Source of the DNA: Firm-04 sp964479595
Lineage (GTDB): Bacteria; Bacillota; Clostridia; Oscillospirales; Ruminococcaceae
Length of the DNA stretch: 5,528 bases
Assembly (NCBI GenBank): GCA_964479595.1
Contig: CAYZMU010000051.1
Coordinates: 1-5,528 of the forward strand
Reading direction: 5' to 3'
The translations under genes were made by a program, and so were the position numbers. Of this stretch, positions 1-5,528 are shown one piece after another; within the stretch, counting starts at the first letter, position 1; every line of letters starts with the position of its first letter. The notes beneath the pieces were generated by a model, which was not told the origin of the DNA, did no database searches, and saw only the letters and a program-made list of their open reading frames with translations.

Positions 1-3
1 CCC

Positions 4-1305
4 TCAGTCCGGGATTTTGCCCTCTTCCATGGGCAGTTTCTCCACCGGGTCCGTGACCGCCTCCTTGAAAAGCTGCAGGTTCGCGTCATAATCCACCGCC
101 AGCACCATCTGCCCGTCCTGCGCGGTCTGGTCCGAGAAAGTCCCGTCCGCGGGCAGCCGCATCTGCCGGGTGTCATACATGAGCATTTTTACCGGCACTG
201 TCAGCGAAAGCCCGTAAATATCCGGTGCCGACAGATTCGTTGTCATTTTCGGCAGCACTTCCGTCAGGATATCCGAAAGCGCCCTTGGCGAAAACTTTTT
301 CGCGGACGCCATGAGCGACGTCATCACGAATCTCTGCCGCCGCGTGCGCTCAAAATCCGCGTTCCCGACGTGCCGGATCCGCGCGAACGAGAGCGTCTGC
401 TTGCCGTTTAGCGTGTAGGTCCCCGCGCCGGGCAGCAGGTCCGAATCCGCCGCGTCGCCCATGAGCGCGTTGACCTCGCTTATCAGAATGTTGTTTAACT
501 CCCGCGCCTCGCTCTCCGAAAGCGTCGCCGTCACGCCCCCCAGCGCGTCCGCGAGCGCCGCGAACCCCTTGAAATTGACGGTGATATAGTCGTCCACGGC
601 AATGCCGAAATTGTTGCAGACCGTGTCCATCAGCAGCGTGGGCCCGCCGTAGGCGTAGGCGGCGTTTAGTTTGTCCGTGCCGTGCCCGGGGATGCTCGCG
701 TAGGAATCGCGCAGCAGAGAAGTCAGCGTGAGCGTCTTGTTGCGCGAGGAAAAGCTCAGAAGCATAATGGTATCCGCCCGTCCGCGGTCGCTGCCCCGGC
801 TGTCCGTCCCGATGAGCAGAATATTGCGCACCTTGCGGTCTTTTTCCGCCGCGCCGGGATTGAGGCTGCGCGTGCCGGTCTCCTCGCGGTTTATCTGGTG
901 CGCGGCGAGCAGCACCGTGCCGGAATAGATCCCGAACAGCACGATGACCAGCGTCAGCAGCGCCGTAAAAATCCGCTTGACCGGCGAGACATGCTTTTTC
1001 CTGCGCTTCTTTTTGCGCTTCTTCTGCGGCGCGGGCGCGGAGTTTTTGCGCGGCGGCGGCGGGGATTCGTAGTCATAGCCGGGCGTCGGCGCGGGGTCTC
1101 TCATGGACGCGCGCTGTACCACGGGGCGCCCCTCATTATCCTGGTCATCATAACTTCTCGGCGGTCTGCGCGTCTGGGGGTTCTGCCCGGGCTCTAAATA
1201 CCGCGCGGGCGGCGGCGGTGTCGGGGCGGTGCCGCGTCTGGGGTCGCCTCTGCCCTTCTGCGCCGGCATCTCCTTGGTGTCGGAAAGTCCGTTGTTTCTG
1301 CTCAT
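4..1305 (-). CDS. LCP (LytR-CpsA-Psr) family cell-wall polymer transferase
   Basis: Complete 433-residue protein. LCP enzymes act on the outer face of the membrane and move anionic polymers (teichoic acid, capsule or similar glycans) from an undecaprenyl-diphosphate carrier onto peptidoglycan; which polymer is used here cannot be read. Residues 1-94 are proline-, arginine- and glutamine-rich and probably disordered, followed by a very basic run (about 95-105, KKRKKKRRKKH) and one membrane helix (about 112-136), giving an N-in, C-out anchor. The catalytic domain runs from about 158 to 330 with the family motifs NILLIGTDSR (161-170), RADTIMLLSF (176-185), SLLRDSY (196-202) with the R199/D200 pair, KLNAAYAYGG (212-221), DYITVNFKGF (239-248), LSFARIRH (305-312) and FERTRRQR (318-325). 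The start is supported by AAGGAG (1312-1317) 6 bases upstream. The C-terminal part (about 335-433) has no recognised extra domain. Family assignment is firm; the substrate is not known. Confidence 0.96.
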   Translation of the reverse strand: MSRNNGLSDTKEMPAQKGRGDPRRGTAPTPPPPARYLEPGQNPQTRRPPRSYDDQDNEGRPVVQRASMRDPAPTPGYDYESPPPPRKNSAPAPQKKRKKKRRKKHVSPVKRIFTALLTLVIVLFGIYSGTVLLAAHQINREETGTRSLNPGAAEKDRKVRNILLIGTDSRGSDRGRADTIMLLSFSSRNKTLTLTSLLRDSYASIPGHGTDKLNAAYAYGGPTLLMDTVCNNFGIAVDDYITVNFKGFAALADALGGVTATLSESEARELNNILISEVNALMGDAADSDLLPGAGTYTLNGKQTLSFARIRHVGNADFERTRRQRFVMTSLMASAKKFSPRALSDILTEVLPKMTTNLSAPDIYGLSLTVPVKMLMYDTRQMRLPADGTFSDQTAQDGQMVLAVDYDANLQLFKEAVTDPVEKLPMEEGKIPD

Positions 1306-1311
1306 GTTTCG

Positions 1312-1317
1312 CTCCTT
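1312..1317 (-). promoter_or_regulatory. Ribosome binding site of the LCP gene
   Basis: On the minus strand AAGGAG lies 6 bases before the ATG at 1303-1305. It fixes this ATG as the start; there is no better-spaced alternative nearby. Confidence 0.85.
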
Positions 1318-1355
1318 CTTCTGTTCTCTGTTTTTCGGGGTGTTCGCCCGCTTTT

Positions 1356-1384
1356 ATTATACCACAGTAAGGCGCGCTTTTCAA
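1356..1384 (-). promoter_or_regulatory. Sigma-A type promoter of the LCP gene (extended -10)
   Basis: On the minus strand TTGAAA (1379-1384) is separated by exactly 17 bases from a perfect TATAAT (1356-1361), which is preceded by TGG, an extended -10. Transcription should start near 1349, leaving a leader of about 44 bases before the ATG with the ribosome binding site inside it. Match and spacing are close to ideal for a housekeeping vegetative promoter. Start site inferred from spacing only. Confidence 0.85.
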
Positions 1385-1446
1385 GTTTCAATTCCGTTAC
1401 AAAACGCTTAAAAAGAACAGATGTTTTTGTCATACGCGCAGAAAAG

Positions 1447-1472
1447 AGCGGAGCCAAGAGCATGACCCCGCT
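1447..1472 (-). terminator. Terminator-like hairpin in the intergenic region
   Basis: Read on the minus strand, AGCGGGGTC (1464-1472) pairs with GGCTCCGCT (1447-1455) over 9 bp, two of them G-U wobbles, with an 8-base loop. CTTTTCT follows (1440-1446). On the plus strand the same two pairs become A-C mismatches and no T-tract follows, so the structure suits a minus-strand transcript. The T-tract is short, so this could be a partial terminator, an attenuator or a processing or stability stem. Confidence 0.4.
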
Positions 1473-1530
1473 TGCCAAAATGAGATGAAACAAAAATGTG
1501 TAGAACAAAAGAAAGGAGACAACAAAACGA

Positions 1531-1550
1531 GTGAAATATACTTATTTCAC
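1531..1550. promoter_or_regulatory. Perfect 8-bp inverted repeat, operator-like
   Basis: GTGAAATA (1531-1538) and TATTTCAC (1543-1550) are exact inverted copies around a 4-base centre, 20 bp in all. The repeat starts one or two bases past the predicted start point of the minus-strand promoter at 1558-1587. That is where a repressor would block initiation, and equally where a 5' mRNA stem-loop would protect a transcript. It does not fit Rex, CRP/FNR, Fur or LexA consensus spacing, so the regulator is unknown. Confidence 0.5.
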
Positions 1551-1557
1551 CGCCTTC

Positions 1558-1587
1558 ATTATACATCATCTTCCACGCTTTCGTCAA
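1558..1587 (-). promoter_or_regulatory. Candidate third promoter, minus strand
   Basis: On the minus strand TTGACG (1582-1587, 5 of 6 matches) and a perfect TATAAT (1558-1563) are 18 bases apart; there is no extended -10. The predicted start is near 1551. It points towards the LCP gene about 250 bases away, so it drives either a short independent RNA or a second LCP transcript. The AT-rich setting raises the chance of a fortuitous match. Confidence 0.5.
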
Positions 1588-1679
1588 GCTTTTTTCAGAT
1601 TTTCGGCGTTTTGCACAAATTCACGCTCCTTCTTTCGTTCAGTTTGTCAGTGCTTACAGACGCCCTCGCCATTTTGCGG

Positions 1680-1710
1680 ACAAAATTCGGTGAAATCGGC
1701 GAAAATTTGT
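1680..1710. repeat. Imperfect inverted and direct repeats upstream of the oxidoreductase promoter
   Basis: ACAAA-A-TTCG (1680-1689) and CGAA-AA-TTTGT (1700-1710) form an imperfect inverted repeat with nine matched positions. Nested in it are two adjacent 9-mers, TCGGTGAAA (1687-1695) and TCGGCGAAA (1696-1704), that differ at one base. The block ends 9 bases before the -35 box, a usual place for an activator or repressor. No named regulator consensus is recognised. Confidence 0.4.
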
Positions 1711-1719
1711 GGAAAATGC

Positions 1720-1748
1720 TTTACAAGCGCGCGGGAATGTGTTATAAT
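1720..1748 (+). promoter_or_regulatory. Sigma-A type promoter of the oxidoreductase gene (extended -10)
   Basis: TTTACA (1720-1725, 5 of 6 matches to TTGACA) and a perfect TATAAT (1743-1748) are 17 bases apart, with TGT just before the -10 box making an extended -10. The predicted start is near 1755, giving a leader of about 56 bases. This is a strong vegetative promoter, in keeping with a highly expressed central-metabolism enzyme. Confidence 0.88.
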
Positions 1749-1794
1749 AAGGGGAAGGGAGACTAAAGAGGTCCCCATCCATTCTTTCAATCAC

Positions 1795-1800
1795 AGGAGG
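1795..1800 (+). promoter_or_regulatory. Ribosome binding site of the oxidoreductase gene
   Basis: A full AGGAGG lies 10 bases before the ATG at 1811. It supports that start over the in-frame ATG at 1841 (residue 11), which has only a weak AAAAGAAG upstream even though the strongly conserved family sequence begins there (MDGN). Confidence 0.85.
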
Positions 1801-1810
1801 TTTCTTTGCC

Positions 1811-4800
1811 ATGACACCCATCAAACGCGAAAAGAAGACGATGGACGGCAACAACGCCGCCGCGTACGTCTCCTACGCATTCACGGAAGTCGCCGGAATT
1901 TATCCGATCACGCCTTCCAGCCCGATGGCGGATTATGTTGACCAGTGGTCCGCGCAGGGCGTCAAGAACATCTTCGGCACCACGGTCAGAGTGGAAGAAA
2001 TGCAGTCCGAGGGCGGGGCTGCCGGCACCGTGCACGGTTCTCTCAACGCGGGCGCGCTCACAACAACCTACACCGCGTCACAGGGGCTGCTCCTCATGAT
2101 TCCGAATATGTACAAGATAGCCGGCGAGCTGCTCCCCTGCGTCTTCCACGTTTCCGCGCGCTGCGTGTCCTCGCACGCGCTCAACATCTTCGGCGACCAC
2201 TCCGACGTCTACGCCTGCCGCCAGACGGGCTTCGCGATGCTCGCGGAGACCAACCCGCAGGAAGTCATGGATTTAAGCGCCGTGGCACACCTGGCGACGC
2301 TCGAATCCCGCGTGCCGTTCCTCAATTTCTTTGACGGCTTCCGCACTTCCCACGAGATTCAGAAAATCTCGGTCTGGGATTATGACACGCTCAAGGAAAT
2401 GACGAACATGGACGCGGTCAAGGCGTTTCGCGCGCGCGCGCTCAATCCCGAACGCCCCGTCATGCGCGGCTCGCACGAAAACGGCGACATCTTCTTCCAG
2501 AACCGCGAGGCGTGCAACTCCTACTACGACGCCGTGCCGGATATCGTGCAGGCGTATATGGACGAGGTAAACCTTCGCCTCGGCACAGACTACAAGCTGT
2601 TTAACTATTACGGCGCGCCGGACGCGGACAGAGTCATCGTGGCGATGGGTTCGGTCTGCGACGTGGCGGAGGAAGTCATCGACTACTTAAACGCGCACGG
2701 CGAAAAAGTCGGGCTGGTGAAAGTCCGTCTGTACCGGCCGTTCTCCGCGGAAAAGCTCTGCGAGGCGATCCCCGCGAGCGCGAAAAAGGTCGCGGTTCTC
2801 GACCGCACGAAGGAGCCGGGTTCTCTGGGCGAGCCGCTTTTCCTGGACGTTGTCGCGGCGCTCGCGAAGATGGGCAGAGGCGATGTGAAAGTCATCGGCG
2901 GACGCTACGGTCTGGGCTCGAAAGACACCCCGCCCTCGAGCATTTTCGCGGTCTACGAGGAACTCGCCAAGGATTCGCCCAAGCAGAGCTTCACCATCGG
3001 CATTGTGGACGATGTGACGGAGCTGTCGCTTGAGGAAAAGCCCGCGCCCAACACGGCGGCGGAGGGCACGATTGAGTGCAAGTTCTGGGGTCTGGGCGGC
3101 GACGGCACCGTCGGCGCGAACAAGGATTCCATTAAAATCATCGGCGACCACACCGACAAATACGTGCAGGCGTACTTCCAGTACGACTCCAAGAAGACGG
3201 GCGGCATCACGATTTCGCACCTGCGCTTCGGCGACAAGCCCATCAAGAGCCCCTACTACATCAACAAGGCGGATTTCGTCGCCTGTCACAACCCCTCCTA
3301 CATCACCAAGGGCTACAAGATGGTCAATGATGTCAAACCCGGCGGCGTCTTCCTGATTAACTGCCAGTGGAGCCCGGAGGAACTCTCCCAGCACTTAAAC
3401 GCCGAGACCAAGCGCTATATCGCCAACAACCATATCAAGCTCTACACGGTCAACGCGATTCAGATTGCCGCGGACATCGGTTTGGGCAAGCGCACGAACA
3501 CGGTGCTGCAGTCTGCGTTCTTCGCGCTGTCGGGCGTTCTGCCGCAGAGCGACGCCATCGGCTACATGAAGGAAAAAGCGCAGAAGTTCATGAAAAAGGG
3601 CAAGGAAATCGTCGAGATGAACGAGAAGGCGATTGACTTGGGCGCGACGGCGTATGTCGAGATTGAGGTGCCCGCGGACTGGGCGAACGCGCAGGACGAA
3701 CCCCAGACACAGGAAACGAACGGGCCGGAAGATCTCGTCAAGATGGTGACGGAGATTATGAACCCCGTGGGCAAGATGCAGGGCGACTCGCTGCCGGTTT
3801 CCGCCTTCACGCCGCACGCGGACGGCACGTTCTGCCAGGGCGCTTCCGCGTATGAAAAGCGCGGTGTGGCGGTCATGGTCCCGGAATGGAACCCGCAGAC
3901 CTGCGCCAAGTGCAACCGCTGCGCGTTTGTGTGCCCGCACGCGACGATTCGTCCCTTCGCGCTCACCGAGCAGGAAGTCAAGGACGCCCCGTCCAATATT
4001 CAGATCGCCCCCAAGCCCATTGTCAAGACCGACTACAGCTACACGCTGGCGGTTTCGGCGCTCGACTGCATGGGCTGCGGCGTGTGCGTCGGCGTCTGCC
4101 CGACCAAATCGCTCAAGATGGTGCCCAGAGAGTCTCAGGAGGCGCTCCAGCCCGTCTTTGATTACTGTGTAAGCAAAGTCACGCAGAAGCCGGAAGTGGC
4201 GACGAACGCGACGGTGATTTCGAGCCAGTACAAGAAGCCGTATCTGGAGTTCTCCGGCTCGTGCGCGGGCTGCGCGGAGACTTCCTACGCGCGCCTTGTC
4301 ACGCAGCTTTTCGGCTCGAGAATGTATGTCTCCAACGCGACCGGCTGTTCGTCCATCTGGGGCGGTCCGGCGGCGACTTCCCCCTACACGACCGACAGCG
4401 ACGGCAGAGGTCCCGCGTGGATTAACTCGCTGTTTGAGGACAACGCCGAACACGGCCTCGGGATTTATCTCGGGCAGAAGGCGATTCGCGACCGCGTGAT
4501 TGAGAAGGTCCGCTGTGTGGCGGAGGGCGAGAAAGCGCCGGAGAGCCTCAAGGCGGCGGCGAAGGCGTTCCTCGATTCCGCGGAGGACGGCGAGCGCAAC
4601 GAGGCGGACGCGCAGGCGCTGATTAAAGAGCTTGAGGCGACGAAAGACACCTGCGATACCTGCGCGGAGATCTACGAGAACCGCGATTACCTGGCGAAGA
4701 AATCCGTCTGGATCTTCGGCGGCGACGGCTGGGCGTATGATATCGGATTCGGCGGGCTGGACCACGTGCTGGCGTCGGGCGAGGATGTCAATGTGATGGT

Positions 4801-5344
4801 GTTCGACACCGAGGTCTATTCCAACACCGGCGGACAGGCGTCGAAATCCTCCAATATCGGGCAGGTCGCGCAGTTCGCGGCGGCGGGCAAATCCATCGCC
4901 AAGAAGCGTCTGGCGGACATCGCGATGAGCTACGGCTACATCTACGTCGCACAGGTCGCCATGGGCGCGGATATGAACGGCACACTGCGCGCCATCAAAG
5001 AGGCGGAGAGCTATCACGGCCCGTCGCTGATTATCGGCTACGCGCCCTGCGAGATGCACAGCATCAAGGGCGGCATGCAGAACTGCCAGAGCGAGATGGA
5101 GAAGGCGGTCAAGTGCGGCTACTGGAACAACTTCCGCTATGACCCCAGACTCCGCGACGAGGGCAAGAACCCGTTCATCCTCGATTCCAAGGCGCCGACG
5201 GACTCCTATCAGGATTTCCTCATGGGCGAGGCCCGCTACAGCGCCCTGACCCGTTCCTTCCCCGAGCGCGCCAAGGAGCTCTTCGCGAAATCCGAGGAGA
5301 CCGCGAAAGACAGATACGCCGCGCTTGTCAAGATGTCGGAGTGA
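1811..5344 (+). CDS. nifJ: Pyruvate:ferredoxin (flavodoxin) oxidoreductase, single-chain
   Basis: Complete 1177-residue cytoplasmic enzyme, the usual length for the homodimeric single-chain form. It oxidises pyruvate with CoA to acetyl-CoA and CO2 and passes two electrons to ferredoxin or flavodoxin, feeding hydrogenase and fermentation. Domains in order: pyruvate/TPP domain I with YPITPSSP (31-38), T34, E67 and R117, which align with T31, E64 and R114 of the Desulfovibrio africanus enzyme; domain II (about 265-390); the gamma-type domain with GLGGDGTVGANK (427-438); the EKR segment (Y681-R684); a two-cluster ferredoxin domain with C698, C701, C704, C708 and C753, C756, C759, C763; then the TPP-binding domain with proximal-cluster cysteines C818, C821, C846 and C1080, GDGWAYDIG (971-979) and the YSNTGGQ motif (1003-1009). 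No catalytic or cluster residue is missing and there is no frameshift. It has its own promoter and terminator, so it is probably monocistronic. Redox control by the repeats near its -35 box is possible but unproven. Confidence 0.98.
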   Translation: MTPIKREKKTMDGNNAAAYVSYAFTEVAGIYPITPSSPMADYVDQWSAQGVKNIFGTTVRVEEMQSEGGAAGTVHGSLNAGALTTTYTASQGLLLMIPNMYKIAGELLPCVFHVSARCVSSHALNIFGDHSDVYACRQTGFAMLAETNPQEVMDLSAVAHLATLESRVPFLNFFDGFRTSHEIQKISVWDYDTLKEMTNMDAVKAFRARALNPERPVMRGSHENGDIFFQNREACNSYYDAVPDIVQAYMDEVNLRLGTDYKLFNYYGAPDADRVIVAMGSVCDVAEEVIDYLNAHGEKVGLVKVRLYRPFSAEKLCEAIPASAKKVAVLDRTKEPGSLGEPLFLDVVAALAKMGRGDVKVIGGRYGLGSKDTPPSSIFAVYEELAKDSPKQSFTIGIVDDVTELSLEEKPAPNTAAEGTIECKFWGLGGDGTVGANKDSIKIIGDHTDKYVQAYFQYDSKKTGGITISHLRFGDKPIKSPYYINKADFVACHNPSYITKGYKMVNDVKPGGVFLINCQWSPEELSQHLNAETKRYIANNHIKLYTVNAIQIAADIGLGKRTNTVLQSAFFALSGVLPQSDAIGYMKEKAQKFMKKGKEIVEMNEKAIDLGATAYVEIEVPADWANAQDEPQTQETNGPEDLVKMVTEIMNPVGKMQGDSLPVSAFTPHADGTFCQGASAYEKRGVAVMVPEWNPQTCAKCNRCAFVCPHATIRPFALTEQEVKDAPSNIQIAPKPIVKTDYSYTLAVSALDCMGCGVCVGVCPTKSLKMVPRESQEALQPVFDYCVSKVTQKPEVATNATVISSQYKKPYLEFSGSCAGCAETSYARLVTQLFGSRMYVSNATGCSSIWGGPAATSPYTTDSDGRGPAWINSLFEDNAEHGLGIYLGQKAIRDRVIEKVRCVAEGEKAPESLKAAAKAFLDSAEDGERNEADAQALIKELEATKDTCDTCAEIYENRDYLAKKSVWIFGGDGWAYDIGFGGLDHVLASGEDVNVMVFDTEVYSNTGGQASKSSNIGQVAQFAAAGKSIAKKRLADIAMSYGYIYVAQVAMGADMNGTLRAIKEAESYHGPSLIIGYAPCEMHSIKGGMQNCQSEMEKAVKCGYWNNFRYDPRLRDEGKNPFILDSKAPTDSYQDFLMGEARYSALTRSFPERAKELFAKSEETAKDRYAALVKMSE

Positions 5345-5378
5345 TATCTCTCTCCCCTTTCGGCGAACGCGTACAACG

Positions 5379-5410
5379 ATCCCTCCCCCTTCCCGGGGGA
5401 GGGATTTTCT
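5379..5410 (+). terminator. Intrinsic terminator of the oxidoreductase gene
   Basis: ATCCCTCCCCC (5379-5389) and GGGGGAGGGAT (5395-5405) form a perfect 11-bp stem with a 5-base TTCCC loop, followed by TTTCT. It begins 34 bases after the stop codon. The other strand lacks a T-tract, so it should act mainly on plus-strand transcription. Confidence 0.92.
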
Positions 5411-5442
5411 ATCCGCCTTTTGTCGCGCACTCTTTGTTATCG

Positions 5443-5478
5443 GAAGTAGTTTTGTTGTCCCCGAAGCAGGTTTTGTTG
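5443..5478. repeat. Short imperfect tandem repeat downstream of the terminator
   Basis: GAAGTAGTTTTGTTG (5443-5457) recurs as GAAGCAGGTTTTGTTG (5463-5478), 20 bases apart, with one substitution and one inserted G. C-runs and G-runs flank it, and GGGG (5490-5493), CCCC (5500-5503) and GGGG (5508-5511) could form competing short hairpins. TATCGG occurs at 5439 region start and again near 5517. The frame on the minus strand across the tail is open from the window edge to a TAG at 5409-5411; whether it codes cannot be judged from this fragment. Confidence 0.5.
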
Positions 5479-5528
5479 CCGGGGGCTGAGGGGTTTTCTC
5501 CCCTTGCGGGGAATGTATCGGTTGCCCC

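Larger units (their letters stand above)
1441..1551 (-). ncRNA. Candidate small RNA or LCP leader (hypothetical)
   Basis: A transcript of about 111 nt is proposed on the minus strand. It would start near 1551, 7 bases after the TATAAT at 1558-1563, and end after the hairpin at 1447-1472, which is followed by CTTTTCT. The RNA would have an 8-bp 5' stem-loop (1531-1550), a U-rich, probably single-stranded middle (roughly 1477-1530) containing CUCCUUUC, which can pair with Shine-Dalgarno sequences, and the 3' hairpin. If the weak T-tract does not stop transcription, the same RNA would read on into the LCP gene as a second, longer leader. No match to a known RNA family is recognised; the evidence is the arrangement of promoter, stem and terminator-like hairpin only. 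Confidence 0.3.
1306..1810. other. Divergent intergenic control region, AT-rich
   Basis: These 505 bases separate the two divergent start codons and are clearly richer in A and T than either gene. They hold the two gene promoters, a third promoter-like element on the minus strand with an adjoining perfect inverted repeat, a terminator-like hairpin, and repeats just upstream of the oxidoreductase -35 box. Open frames crossing the region on either strand lack a plausible ribosome binding site, run through promoters or into the coding genes, and look non-coding. The span 1385-1440 shows only a weak 6-bp inverted repeat (1399-1404 with 1425-1430); nothing is recognised in 1588-1679. Confidence 0.8.

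Noticed and set aside
682..1197. 171-codon plus-strand frame opposite the LCP gene
   Set aside because: Arg/Ala-rich shadow of the LCP coding strand, without a ribosome binding site or domain.
1302..1508. 68-codon minus-strand frame with a hydrophobic N-terminus, overlapping the LCP ATG by ATGA
   Set aside because: The stop-start overlap looks like translational coupling, but the start is TTG with a pyrimidine-rich upstream stretch instead of a ribosome binding site, and the LCP promoter lies inside it.
1485..1766. 93-codon plus-strand frame in the intergenic region
   Set aside because: No ribosome binding site before its ATG, runs through both the palindrome and the oxidoreductase promoter, and resembles no protein family.
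1751..1776. GGGGA/TCCCC inverted repeat in the oxidoreductase leader, considered as a riboswitch or attenuator
   Set aside because: Only 5 bp with a 16-base loop, and the predicted transcript starts at 1755, inside the left arm. The leader of about 56 bases is too short for known riboswitch classes.
1531..1941. 136-codon plus-strand frame starting with GTG after GGAG
   Set aside because: Spacing from GGAG is 12 bases, its start lies in the palindrome, and it continues out of frame into the oxidoreductase gene; composition is not protein-like.
2687..3394. 235-codon antisense open frame
   Set aside because: Another mirror-frame shadow of the oxidoreductase gene, with the same Arg/Leu/Val-rich non-protein composition.
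3395..5059. 554-codon open frame antisense to the oxidoreductase gene
   Set aside because: It is rich in Arg, Ala, Val, Leu and His without domains, as expected for the mirror frame of a GC-biased gene. The plus-strand protein is unmistakable.
5236..5430. 64-codon minus-strand frame across the oxidoreductase 3' end and terminator
   Set aside because: It reads through the terminator stem and the end of a certain gene on the other strand, with no ribosome binding site or family resemblance.

Overview
The window carries two complete, divergently oriented protein genes, the roughly 500-base control region between them, and a short 3' intergenic tail. The organism is most likely an anaerobic, GC-rich member of the Clostridia, such as a gut Oscillospiraceae-type Firmicute. 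This is inferred from a single-chain clostridial-type pyruvate:ferredoxin oxidoreductase, an LCP-family cell-wall enzyme typical of Gram-positive bacteria, strong AGGAGG-type ribosome binding sites, and near-consensus sigma-A promoters in AT-rich intergenic DNA beside GC-rich coding DNA. The species cannot be named from the sequence.

Layout. Positions 4-1305 (minus) encode a 433-residue LCP (LytR-CpsA-Psr) phosphotransferase with a long proline-rich, basic cytoplasmic tail and one membrane anchor. Positions 1306-1810 are intergenic. They hold a minus-strand extended -10 promoter for the LCP gene (1356-1384), a plus-strand extended -10 promoter for the oxidoreductase gene (1720-1748), and between them a third promoter-like sequence on the minus strand (1558-1587). 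The third one is followed at once by a perfect 8+8 bp inverted repeat and, about 80 bases further on, by a hairpin with a short T-tract. Positions 1811-5344 (plus) encode the 1177-residue oxidoreductase, with every expected TPP-binding and [4Fe-4S]-ligand residue in place. A strong intrinsic terminator follows at 5379-5410. The last 120 bases hold a short imperfect tandem repeat.

The two genes do not form a pathway. One handles central anaerobic carbon and electron flow (pyruvate to acetyl-CoA, CO2 and reduced ferredoxin); the other attaches anionic polymers to the cell wall. Both proteins look ordinary and intact. The part worth a second look is the intergenic region, where a minus-strand transcript of about 110 nt (small RNA or LCP leader) can be proposed from promoter, palindrome and terminator-like hairpin. 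This is a hypothesis from sequence alone.
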